The notes under the pieces were generated by a model. It made no database searches. It had not been told where the DNA came from and saw nothing but the letters and a program-made list of their open reading frames with translations. The translations under genes were made by a program, and so were the position numbers. From positions 1-6,865 of the forward strand of contig CAUJKG010000080.1 in the NCBI GenBank assembly GCA_963205465.1: a stretch of 6,865 nt of DNA, written 5' to 3'. Below are positions 1 through 6,576 of this stretch, one piece after another. The stretch is from Pseudomonadota bacterium (GTDB lineage Bacteria > Pseudomonadota > Alphaproteobacteria > Rhizobiales > Xanthobacteraceae). The first letter of the stretch is position 1. Every line of letters begins with the position of its first letter.

Positions 1-705
<705 letters not shown>

Positions 706-944
706 GAACGGGCAAATATCGGGCTGGCGCGCTGCTTTTGCGGCGGCGCGGAGGTTCTGAATCTCGCGAGGCTCGGTGCGAACATAGTGAGAACGGCTTG
801 GTTTCGCTAGTGCCGCATCTGCATGGCCTGTGTGCTTCGTTGAAGCCCTGCATAGAGAGGGATTTCCCGAGGTTTTGGAACGAAATAGCGGGGACGGCGT
901 TTCCTCCCGGCGGGGGCATGTCTGGAAGTAGCCGGAGTATCGAA
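706..944. promoter_or_regulatory. Divergent uvrA / ku intergenic region
   Basis: This 239-bp region separates the divergent starts of uvrA (705) and ku (945). It carries one clear element, the LexA-type box at 780-794. No convincing -35/-10 pair was seen for either gene, though TATGTT inside the box on the minus strand is a weak -10 candidate for uvrA. The plus-strand frame of ku stays open back to a TTG at 738, but that stretch has no Ku similarity and crosses the LexA box, so it is treated as non-coding. Confidence 0.6.
780..794 (-). promoter_or_regulatory. LexA (SOS) box upstream of uvrA
   Basis: The plus strand reads GAACATAGTGAGAAC, which is GTTCTCACTATGTTC on the uvrA strand. This is a perfect GTTC-N7-GTTC direct repeat, the established LexA-binding form in alphaproteobacteria (unlike the CTG-N10-CAG palindrome of E. 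coli). It lies 74 nt before the uvrA ATG and 150 nt before the preferred ku ATG. Its core resembles the site at 4625-4639 before ssb (both fit GAACATAnnnAGAAC). Control of uvrA is expected from known SOS regulons; an effect on the divergent ku is only a possibility. Confidence 0.85.
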
Positions 945-1817
945 ATGCCAGCGCGAGCCTATTGGACCGGCCGTATCCGTCTTTCGCTGGTTTCGATTCC
1001 GGTCCAGCTCTATGCCGCCACCAAATCCGGCGCACGGCTGTCGTTCAACCAGATTCACGAACCGAGCGGAAAGCGCATCCGTTACGAAAAAGTCGTGCCC
1101 GGGATCGGGCCGGTCGAAGCGGAGGAGATCTTCAAAGGCTACGAGGTCGAGAAGGGCAAATATGTGCTGCTCACCGATGAGGAGATCGATGACGTCAAGC
1201 TGGAAGCCAAGCGCACCATCGATCTCGTGCAGTTCGTCGGTGAAGACGAAATCGATCCGGTGTTCTTCGAGGGCGCTTATTACATCGCGCCCGAGGACGA
1301 CGAGGACGGGCAGGAAGCCTATGTCGTCCTGCGCGATGCGCTGAAAAAGGAAAAGAAGATCGGCCTCGGTCAGATCGTCGTGCGCGGCAAAGGCGGGATC
1401 GTCGCGATCCGCGCCGCCGGCAAGGGGCTTCTGCTCCAGATGTTGCATTATGCCGATGAAGTGCAAAAGGCCGACAAATTCTTCGAGGATGTCCCGGCGA
1501 AGAAGCCGGACAGCGAGATGATCGCGCTAGCCTCCGAACTGATCGAGAAGAAGACCAGGAAGTTCGATCCGGCGGCGTTCCATGACCAATATACCGATGC
1601 GCTGAAAGAACTGATCGAGGCGAAACAGGAGAAGCGCGCGCCCCGAGCTATTGAGGAGACCGAGCTTCCCTCCAACGTCATCAATCTGATGGAAGCGCTG
1701 AAGCGCAGTGTCGGCAGGAAGGGCGAAAGCGCGAAAGAAGAACACAAACCGGCGAAGCGCACCAAACGCGCGGCGAAATCATCGCGCCGTTCCGCCAAAC
1801 GCAGCAAAGCAGCTTAA
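945..1817 (+). CDS. ku: Ku, bacterial non-homologous end-joining DNA end-binding protein
   Basis: Bacterial Ku forms a homodimeric ring that threads onto double-strand break ends and recruits LigD. The product is 290 residues, within the usual range. It opens with MPARAYWTGRIRLSLVSIPV, matching the conserved Ku start (ARAYWkG..LSLVs.PV), and continues through the Ku core (strand-rich, with YEKVVPG, GKYVLLTDEEI, AYYIAPE and LLLQMLHYADEV) to about residue 190, then a helical region. The C-terminus has the conserved NVINLMEALKRSV block (from residue 244), then a Lys/Arg/Ala-rich tail (about 254-290) of the type that binds DNA in extended Kus. The ATG at 945 is chosen because GGAG at 934-937 sits 7 nt upstream and the protein then begins as the family does. 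An in-frame ATG at 918 would add nine residues but has poor spacing, and a TTG at 738 is unlikely. The stop TAA is 12 nt before ligD, indicating one operon. Confidence 0.95.
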   Translation: MPARAYWTGRIRLSLVSIPVQLYAATKSGARLSFNQIHEPSGKRIRYEKVVPGIGPVEAEEIFKGYEVEKGKYVLLTDEEIDDVKLEAKRTIDLVQFVGEDEIDPVFFEGAYYIAPEDDEDGQEAYVVLRDALKKEKKIGLGQIVVRGKGGIVAIRAAGKGLLLQMLHYADEVQKADKFFEDVPAKKPDSEMIALASELIEKKTRKFDPAAFHDQYTDALKELIEAKQEKRAPRAIEETELPSNVINLMEALKRSVGRKGESAKEEHKPAKRTKRAAKSSRRSAKRSKAA

Positions 1818-1823
1818 AGGTGA
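1816..1823 (+). promoter_or_regulatory. Ribosome binding site of ligD overlapping the ku stop
   Basis: AAAGGTGA begins inside the ku stop codon (TAA 1815-1817). It leaves about 9 nt between the GG and the ATG at 1830. The short gap and overlapping signal support coupled translation of ku and ligD and fix the ligD start. Confidence 0.6.
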
Positions 1824-1829
1824 AGTTCA

Positions 1830-2588
1830 ATGGCAGCCGACAGACTGGATACCTATCGCGAGAAGCGCGATTTCACGAAGACCAGCGAGCCCGCAGGGGC
1901 TGAGCGCGGCACGCGCAAGAGCAAAGCGCACGCCTATCTCATTCAGAAGCACGAGGCGCGCAATCTGCATTTCGATTTCCGGCTCGAACACGAAGGCGTA
2001 TTGAAAAGCTGGGCGATCCCGCGCGGCCCAAGCATGGATCCCGGCGACAAGCGGCTGGCCGTGCGCACCGAGGATCATCCGGTTGAGTACGGCAGCTTCG
2101 AAGGTTCCATTCCCAAGGGCCAGTACGGCGGCGGGACGGTGATGCTGTGGGATGAAGGCACCTGGGAGCCGCTCGCGGATCCTGATGAAGGTTTCAGGGA
2201 AGGCAAGCTGAAAGTCATCGTCCACGGCAAGCGCCTGCATGGCGCTTTCGCACTGGTGCGCCTGCGCTCCGACACGGGCCGCAAGCAGGGCAAGGAGAAC
2301 TGGCTTCTCATCAAGGAGAAGGATGAATACGCGCGGCCGGGAGAAGGCGGCGACCTGATCGAAAGCCAGCTCACCAGCGTTCGCTCCGAGCGTGAGATGG
2401 AGGAGATTTCCGTCAGCCCGGCGGAGTGGCACTCCAACGAGTCCGTGGAGACGAATGTAAAACGTCTGAAAAGTCTGAAGCCCGCGACCGGCACCCGCCG
2501 TGCCCGTCAGCGCTCCACGTCGTCGCGGCCTGCCGCGAAGAAAGTCGCCAGCGCAAAGAAGAAAAGGAAGCGCAAAAGTTCTTCCTGA
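1830..2588 (+). CDS. ligD: LigD N-terminal 3'-phosphoesterase (PE) domain, frame ends in the linker
   Basis: This is the N-terminal module of DNA ligase D. LigD PE domains trim 3'-ribonucleotides and 3'-phosphates so that break ends can be sealed. The frame gives 252 residues. The PE domain covers roughly residues 30-190 and has every catalytic residue known from Pseudomonas LigD: H41 in QKHEAR, H47, D49 and R51 in LHFDFRLE, E81 and H83 in TEDHP, and Y87 in EYGSFEG. Also present are LKSWAIPRGPS, SIPKGQYGGGTV and NWLLIKEKD. After about residue 215 comes a basic linker ending in a Lys/Arg run, three serines and TGA (2586-2588). The ligase and polymerase domains continue in the +1 frame, so this looks like the first part of a frame-disrupted single ligD. 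A naturally separate PE protein is possible, since stand-alone PE proteins exist in other bacteria. The start is set by the RBS at 1816-1823, 12 nt after ku. Confidence 0.9.
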   Translation: MAADRLDTYREKRDFTKTSEPAGAERGTRKSKAHAYLIQKHEARNLHFDFRLEHEGVLKSWAIPRGPSMDPGDKRLAVRTEDHPVEYGSFEGSIPKGQYGGGTVMLWDEGTWEPLADPDEGFREGKLKVIVHGKRLHGAFALVRLRSDTGRKQGKENWLLIKEKDEYARPGEGGDLIESQLTSVRSEREMEEISVSPAEWHSNESVETNVKRLKSLKPATGTRRARQRSTSSRPAAKKVASAKKKRKRKSSS

Positions 2589-4470
2589 GTTCGTCCCGCC
2601 GCAGCTTGCCACGCTGGTCGATGCGCCACCTGCCGGGTCCGAGTGGCTGCATGAAATCAAGTTCGACGGCTACCGCGCGATCGCGGCGGTGGCCGGCGAC
2701 GAGGTGCGGATTTTCACGCGCAACGGCCTCGACTGGAGCGGGCGCTTCGCGCCACTCATTCCCGCGCTGCGGGAACTCAACATCGAGAGCGTGTTGCTGG
2801 ACGGCGAGATCGCGGTTTCCGATAAGAACGGGCATACCAATTTCGGCGCGCTGCAGGACGCGCTCGCGCAAGGCAGCGGCGGCTTTGCCTATTATCTGTT
2901 CGACCTGCTCGAACTCGATGGTGAGGACCTCCGCAAACATCCGCTGAAAGCGCGAAAGAAGCTGCTCAAGGAGATCATCGCGCCGCTTCGCGGCAAGGGT
3001 CCGCTTTCCTTCTCCGAGCACATTGAGGGTGGCGGAAACGATGTTTACGCCCGCGCCTGCGATTTGAAGTTGGAAGGGATCGTCTCCAAGCGCGCGGACG
3101 CGCCTTATCGCTCCGGCCGGCAGACAAGCTGGCTCAAGTCGAAATGCGGCATGGAGCAGGAATTTGTCATCATCGGCTGGCGGCCGTCGGACAAGAAGGG
3201 CCGCGCGTTCTCCTCGCTGCTGCTCGCGGTGCGCGAAGAGGGCAAGCTGCGCTACGCCGGCCGCGTCGGCAGTGGCTATTCCGGCGCGCGTCTCGAAGCG
3301 CTCGAAAAGGAATTCAGGAGGCTTTCGCGCGCGCGCTCTCCGGTGGATGATGTTCCGCCTGCCATCGCGCGGCGCGCAAAGTTCGTCGAGCCGAAGCTCG
3401 TCGCGGAAATCGAGTTTCGCGGCTGGACGCGCGAAGGTCTCGTGCGGCAGGGCGCGTTCAAGGGATTGCGCGAGGACAAACCGGCCGAAGCAATCGTTCG
3501 GGAGAGGCCCATGAAAGCGAACATGGCAAAGAAGAAAGCGGCGGCCTTGTCGAATCGGCAGGCGACGAAGGCGGGCGCACCGGCCGGTAAATCCTCGAAG
3601 GATGAAGAGATCATCGAAGGCGTGCGGGTGACGCATCCCGACAAAATCTTGTTCGCGGATCAGGGCATCACCAAGCGCGAATTGATCGAGCATTACATCG
3701 CGGTCGCGGACCGCATGCTGCCGCATATCGCAAACCGTCCGATCAGTCTGGTTCGCTGCCCCGACGGCGAAGGCGGCGAATGCTTTTTCCAGAAGCACGC
3801 GTCGAAAGGTTTCCCGAAAGAATTTCACGCCGTTCCGATCCGCGAGAGCGCGGGTAAGCGGGATTATCTTTATATCGACGATCTGCAGGGCCTTATCGCG
3901 GCCGTGCAGATGGGCGCGCTCGAAATGCATCTATGGGGTACGCATGTCGGCGACGTCGAAAAGCCGGATCGCATGGTGTTCGACTTCGATCCCGACCCCG
4001 ACGTTCCCTTCGCGAAGGTGAAGGACGCCGCCAAGGACATGCGCGGCCGGCTGAAAGCACTCGGGCTTCAGTCCTTCGCGATGGCAACGGGCGGGAAGGG
4101 CATTCATGTGGTGGTGCCGCTTGAACCCGGGCATTCGTGGGAACAGCATCGCGACTTTGCCGAGGCGGTGGCCCGGCTCATGGCGGAGGACGAGCCGGAG
4201 CGGTTCGTTGCAACCATGTCGAAGGCCAAGCGCAAGGGGAAAATCTTCGTGGACTATCTGCGTAACACCCGCGGCGCGACCGCGATCGCGCCATACTCGT
4301 CGCGCGCGCGCAAAGGCGCGCCTTATGCCGTGCCGGTGGCGTGGCAGTCGCTCGGCAGTCTCGAGAATGCTCATCCGTTCTCGATTGGCGATAAGCCGCG
4401 CGGAGACCCTTGGAAGGGCTATGCGCAGGTCTCGCAGCGGCTGCCGGACCTCCGCAAAATGATGCGCTAA
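2500..4470 (+). CDS. ligD: LigD ATP-dependent DNA ligase and primase/polymerase domains (frame-shifted from the PE part)
   Basis: Ligase and polymerase parts of DNA ligase D: ATP-dependent nick sealing plus nucleotide/ribonucleotide gap filling in end joining. Numbering is from the GTG at 2500. Ligase adenylation domain about 28-220: motif I KFDGYR with nucleotidyl lysine K54, LLDGE, motif III LFDLL (F134, D135), motif IV EGIVSK (E192, K197), motif V WLKSK (K213, K215). An OB-fold follows (about 222-320, from EFVIIGWR). After a Lys/Ala linker (about 338-368) the AEP-type polymerase spans about 370-650, with metal-binding D495 and D497 in FDFDPDP and D585 in VDYLRN. The order PE-LIG-POL matches Pseudomonas LigD, not the mycobacterial order. 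The GTG has no Shine-Dalgarno and its first 26 residues look like the basic linker read in a shifted frame; recognisable homology begins at LPEFVPPQL (residue 28). This frame is open only from 2470. No in-frame stop or missing catalytic residue was seen after the shift. Confidence 0.93.
   Translation: MPVSAPRRRGLPRRKSPAQRRKGSAKVLPEFVPPQLATLVDAPPAGSEWLHEIKFDGYRAIAAVAGDEVRIFTRNGLDWSGRFAPLIPALRELNIESVLLDGEIAVSDKNGHTNFGALQDALAQGSGGFAYYLFDLLELDGEDLRKHPLKARKKLLKEIIAPLRGKGPLSFSEHIEGGGNDVYARACDLKLEGIVSKRADAPYRSGRQTSWLKSKCGMEQEFVIIGWRPSDKKGRAFSSLLLAVREEGKLRYAGRVGSGYSGARLEALEKEFRRLSRARSPVDDVPPAIARRAKFVEPKLVAEIEFRGWTREGLVRQGAFKGLREDKPAEAIVRERPMKANMAKKKAAALSNRQATKAGAPAGKSSKDEEIIEGVRVTHPDKILFADQGITKRELIEHYIAVADRMLPHIANRPISLVRCPDGEGGECFFQKHASKGFPKEFHAVPIRESAGKRDYLYIDDLQGLIAAVQMGALEMHLWGTHVGDVEKPDRMVFDFDPDPDVPFAKVKDAAKDMRGRLKALGLQSFAMATGGKGIHVVVPLEPGHSWEQHRDFAEAVARLMAEDEPERFVATMSKAKRKGKIFVDYLRNTRGATAIAPYSSRARKGAPYAVPVAWQSLGSLENAHPFSIGDKPRGDPWKGYAQVSQRLPDLRKMMR
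2560..2588 (+). other. ligD: Apparent +1 frameshift in the ligD linker
   Basis: The PE frame (codon starts divisible by 3) and the ligase frame (one base later) overlap in 2470-2588. The PE frame reads a natural Ala/Lys/Arg linker up to AAKKVASAKKKRKRK, then SSS and TGA at 2586-2588. The other frame reads AKVLPEFVPPQL across the same point, where ligase homology starts. Removing one base near the A4 run at 2574-2577 would give KRKVLPEF and a single protein of about 880 residues, a normal LigD size. So there is one extra base (or two missing) in the assembled sequence. Causes could be a real mutation, an assembly or sequencing error in an A-rich stretch, or recoding. No start codon with an SD lies at the junction. 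Confidence 0.8.
3501..3513 (+). promoter_or_regulatory. Possible internal ribosome site and ATG at the LIG-POL boundary of ligD
   Basis: Inside the ligase-polymerase frame, GGAGAGG (3501-3507) precedes an in-frame ATG at 3511-3513, with 6 nt between GGAG and ATG. A second in-frame ATG follows at 3523. The position (residue 338) is exactly the Lys/Ala-rich linker between ligase and polymerase, so initiation here would give a free polymerase domain of about 319 residues. This could be chance in a GC/AG-rich gene. Confidence 0.3.
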
Positions 4471-4520
4471 GTTGTTGTCAAATCGTCACAAAGGTTAATT
4501 TTTGGCACCGGAAAAAGCGA

Positions 4521-4535
4521 GAACTTTTGGCGAAC
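4521..4535 (+). promoter_or_regulatory. Second, distal GAAC-N7-GAAC site before ssb
   Basis: GAACTTTTGGCGAAC is a perfect GAAC-N7-GAAC direct repeat 274 nt before the ssb ATG and 50 nt after the ligD stop. Its seven-base core lacks the ATAnnnA pattern shared by the other two sites, so it may be a weaker LexA site. A single GAAC half-site follows at 4551-4554. Confidence 0.5.
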
Positions 4536-4593
4536 ATTCGCGCTTTAGTTGAACTGTAGATAGCGCTCGCCCGAAGCTAGGGAAAACCCATTT

Positions 4594-4612
4594 AGCCCCT
4601 TGCAGTGGGGCT
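4594..4612 (+). terminator. GC hairpin, weak terminator candidate after ligD
   Basis: AGCCCC (4594-4599) pairs perfectly with GGGGCT (4607-4612) around a 7-nt loop, 123 nt after the ligD stop. Only three Ts follow, so rho-independent termination would be weak. It also overlaps the -35 of the weak ssb promoter candidate. It may be a partial terminator or chance. Confidence 0.25.
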
Positions 4613-4624
4613 TTATGAGCGTTA

Positions 4625-4639
4625 GAACATAACAAGAAC
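4625..4639 (+). promoter_or_regulatory. LexA (SOS) box upstream of ssb
   Basis: GAACATAACAAGAAC is a perfect GAAC-N7-GAAC site and shares the core ATAnnnA with the uvrA box at 780-794. It lies 170 nt before the ssb ATG. ssb is a recognised SOS-regulon member in proteobacteria, so LexA control of ssb is the natural reading. A -10-like TAGAAC (4623-4628) overlaps its left edge. Confidence 0.8.
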
Positions 4640-4669
4640 ACATCAGTTTTCCCCCGCGTGATCCCCGCC

Positions 4670-4678
4670 TGTGGATAA
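4670..4678 (-). promoter_or_regulatory. Perfect DnaA box
   Basis: The plus strand reads TGTGGATAA, the exact complement of the consensus DnaA box TTATCCACA. It lies 31 nt after the ssb LexA box and 131 nt before the ssb ATG. A perfect match to this 9-mer is not expected often by chance in a window this size. A role as a DnaA-controlled promoter element or a titration site is inference. Confidence 0.5.
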
Positions 4679-4713
4679 CCTCTTAACGCGAGGTGCCATT
4701 CGCCTCCCGAGAG

Positions 4714-4722
4714 TGTGGAAAA
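4714..4722 (-). promoter_or_regulatory. Second DnaA-box-like site
   Basis: TGTGGAAAA on the plus strand is TTTTCCACA on the minus strand, which fits the relaxed consensus TTWTNCACA. It has the same orientation as the perfect box at 4670-4678, with starts 44 bp apart, roughly four helical turns. Confidence 0.35.
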
Positions 4723-4809
4723 GCCGGGAACGGCGAGGGGTCGCGCGGGGAATAACGGTTAGGGTGCCGGGCCGCCGGTAGCGGCAATTTCGGAAGCGGA
4801 GCAAGTGTT

Positions 4810-5283
4810 ATGGCAGGCAGCGTCAACAAAGTAATTCTCGTAGGCAATCTTGGCGCTGATCCCGAAATCCGCCGCACCAACGATGGCAGGCCGATCGCCA
4901 ATCTGCGCGTCGCGACCTCAGAGTCCTGGAAGGACAAGGCGACCGGCGAGCGCCGCGAAAAGACCGAATGGCACCGGGTCGTTATTTTCAACGAAGGGCT
5001 TTGCCGGATTGCGGAGCAGTACCTGAAGAAGGGCGCGAAGATTTATATCGAGGGCCAGCTCCAGACCCGCAAATGGCAGGACAAGGACGGCCAGGACCGA
5101 TATTCGACCGAGGTCGTGCTGCAGGGCTTCAACTCGCAGCTCACCATGCTGGATGGCCGCGGCGGCAGCGCTGGCCTGTCTGACGACGGCGGCTCCGACT
5201 TCGGCGCGAGCGGCCCGATCTCCAAGCCGCGTTCGGTCGCGAGCAACAAGCGCAACGAACTCGACGACGACATTCCGTTCTAA
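4810..5283 (+). CDS. ssb: Single-stranded DNA-binding protein SSB
   Basis: SSB coats single-stranded DNA during replication, recombination and repair, and recruits partner proteins through its C-terminal tip. The product is 157 residues, a normal length for alphaproteobacteria. It starts MAGSVNKVILVGNLGADPE, the typical OB-fold opening, followed by LRVATSESWKD, EKTEWHRVVIFN, YLKKGAKIYIEGQLQTRKWQDKDGQ and a closing strand VVLQGFNSQLTML, so the OB fold covers about residues 4-112. A Gly/Ser-rich flexible linker (about 113-150) leads to the acidic tip DDDIPF, complete to the terminal Phe. The start has GGAG at 4798-4801, 8 nt upstream. The gene has a long regulatory leader with LexA- and DnaA-type sites and is followed 6 nt after its stop by the SDR/DoxX gene, which may share its transcript. 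Identification is very secure. Confidence 0.98.
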   Translation: MAGSVNKVILVGNLGADPEIRRTNDGRPIANLRVATSESWKDKATGERREKTEWHRVVIFNEGLCRIAEQYLKKGAKIYIEGQLQTRKWQDKDGQDRYSTEVVLQGFNSQLTMLDGRGGSAGLSDDGGSDFGASGPISKPRSVASNKRNELDDDIPF

Positions 5284-5289
5284 CGATCC

Positions 5290-6576
5290 ATGCGAGTCCT
5301 CGTCACCGGCGCCTATGGCTTCATCGGCTCGGCGGTGGTGGCGGAACTCGTTGCCTGCGGTCACGAAGTGACCGGGGCGGGGCGAAGCGTGGCGCGCGCG
5401 GCGCGTCAGCGGCCTGACCTTCGCTGGATTGCGCTCGATATCGGTACGGCCAGAACTCCCGAGGACTGGGCGCCGTATCTGAAGGATATCGATGCGGTCG
5501 TGAATTGCGCGGGGTTGTTGCAGGACAGTCCTGCCGATGATGTTGCAGCGGTACAGCGCGACGCCATGCGCGCGTTGTTCGCCGCCTGCGAAACGCATGG
5601 CATTCGCCGCTTTATCCAGATTTCCGCGATCGGCGTTGAAGCCGACACCGCCTTTGCGCGTACCAAGCGCGAAGCAGACACGGCGCTGATGGCGTCGAAG
5701 CTGGATTGGGTCGTGTTGCGGCCGTCGATCGTGGTCGGGCGTAACGTCTATGGCGGAACGGCGCTGCTCCGGGCGCTCGCAGTTTTGCCGCTTCTGCTGG
5801 TCGGCTCGCGCGATGCGTTATTGCAGCCGGTGCAGGTTACGGATCTTGCCGAAGCGGTTGCCTATTTCCTGCGGCCGGATGCGCCCGTCAAAAACCTTCT
5901 CGAAGTCGCCGGCCCCGAGCGGATGAAACTCTCCGCTCTTGTTGCAAGCTACCGGCGATGGCTCGGCCATGCGCCGGCACGCATCGTTCACATACCGGAC
6001 TGGTTGCAGGCCGGATTGTTCCGACTGGGCGATGCAGTGAGCTGGCTCGGCTGGCGGCCGCCGGTTCGCACCACCGCGCTCCGGCAACTCGCGCGGGACG
6101 TGGTTGGCGATCATAAGGGCTGGACCTCCGTGACCGGCATCACCGCCACAAGGCTTGACGATCAACTGGCCCGCGAGCCGGCATCGGTGCAGGAGCGATG
6201 GTTCGGCGCCTTGTTTTTGTTGAAGCCGGTCTTGCTGACGGGATTGGCGCTATTCTGGATCGCAACAGGTCTGATTACGCTCGGGCCCGCGCGCGCTGCA
6301 GGCGTGCAACTGCTCGAGCAGGCCGGGCTCGGTTCTTTGAGCCTTGCCGCTGCCTTGGCCGGAGCGGCGGCTGACCTCGCCATCGGTATCGGAATCGCGA
6401 TCCGGCGCACCGCGCGCCTTGCGCTTCTCGGCTCCATTGGGCTTTCGGTTGCGTATCTGGTGCTTGGCGGTTTGCTGCTTCCCGCACTCTGGTCGGAGCC
6501 CTTGGGACCGCTCGTCAAAATCGTGCCGGTGCTGCTGGCGTCGTTTGGCGCGCTCGCGATCCTGGACGATCGCTGA
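5290..6576 (+). CDS. Atypical SDR (NAD(P)-binding Rossmann) protein fused to a C-terminal DoxX-like membrane domain
   Basis: The 428-residue product has two parts. Residues 1 to about 290 are an atypical short-chain dehydrogenase/NmrA-like Rossmann domain: the N-terminal strand MRVLVTG leads into the nucleotide-binding GAYGFIG (GxxGxxG, 7-13), with DAVVNCAG at the fourth strand, S112 in QISAIG, and VVLRPSIVVG. Where classical SDRs have YxxxK this one has FARTK (F122, K126), so the usual catalytic tyrosine is absent. Residues about 306-425 form four hydrophobic segments (about 306-329, 347-371, 376-398, 405-425), resembling the DoxX-like domain often fused to such Rossmann proteins. The protein is probably anchored in the inner membrane with the Rossmann domain in the cytoplasm. 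The substrate is unknown. The ATG lies 6 nt after the ssb stop with no Shine-Dalgarno, but it starts right at the Rossmann strand, so coupling to ssb is plausible. Its stop overlaps the next gene by one base. Confidence 0.85.
   Translation: MRVLVTGAYGFIGSAVVAELVACGHEVTGAGRSVARAARQRPDLRWIALDIGTARTPEDWAPYLKDIDAVVNCAGLLQDSPADDVAAVQRDAMRALFAACETHGIRRFIQISAIGVEADTAFARTKREADTALMASKLDWVVLRPSIVVGRNVYGGTALLRALAVLPLLLVGSRDALLQPVQVTDLAEAVAYFLRPDAPVKNLLEVAGPERMKLSALVASYRRWLGHAPARIVHIPDWLQAGLFRLGDAVSWLGWRPPVRTTALRQLARDVVGDHKGWTSVTGITATRLDDQLAREPASVQERWFGALFLLKPVLLTGLALFWIATGLITLGPARAAGVQLLEQAGLGSLSLAAALAGAAADLAIGIGIAIRRTARLALLGSIGLSVAYLVLGGLLLPALWSEPLGPLVKIVPVLLASFGALAILDDR

Larger units (their letters stand above)
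4471..4809 (+). promoter_or_regulatory. ssb upstream regulatory region, 339 bp without a gene
   Basis: No supported coding region lies here. In order it holds a TTTTGGC direct repeat (about 4500-4506 and 4525-4531), GAAC-N7-GAAC at 4521-4535, a lone GAAC at 4551-4554, a GC hairpin at 4594-4612, a strong LexA-type box at 4625-4639, DnaA-box-like 9-mers at 4670-4678 and 4714-4722, and inverted repeats ACCTC/GAGGT (4678-4694) and GCCGC/GCGGC (4771-4785). A weak promoter candidate is TTGCAG (4600-4605), 17 nt, TAGAAC (4623-4628), whose -10 overlaps the LexA box as expected for repression. GGAG at 4798-4801 is the ssb ribosome site, 8 nt before its ATG. The region should drive ssb and perhaps the genes after it. 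Confidence 0.7.

Noticed and set aside
738..944. N-terminal extension of Ku back to TTG 738 or ATG 918
   Set aside because: The extension has no Ku similarity and crosses the LexA box; the family start and a good ribosome site support ATG 945.
2561..2578. Transcriptional slippage on A runs as the explanation of the ligD frameshift
   Set aside because: The runs are only four A residues, shorter than the roughly eight or more usually needed for efficient polymerase slippage.
1827..2660. 277-codon minus-strand frame opposite the PE domain
   Set aside because: Antisense shadow of a PE domain with all catalytic residues.
2413..3930. Long 505-codon open frame on the minus strand opposite ligD
   Set aside because: It lies opposite a clearly real ligase-polymerase frame with all motifs intact, has Arg/Ala/Leu-rich composition without recognisable domains, and is expected in GC-rich DNA.
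4670..4722. A chromosomal replication origin
   Set aside because: Only two DnaA-like 9-mers, no AT-rich unwinding region and no dnaA/dnaN or hemE-type neighbours were seen; a local regulatory role is simpler.
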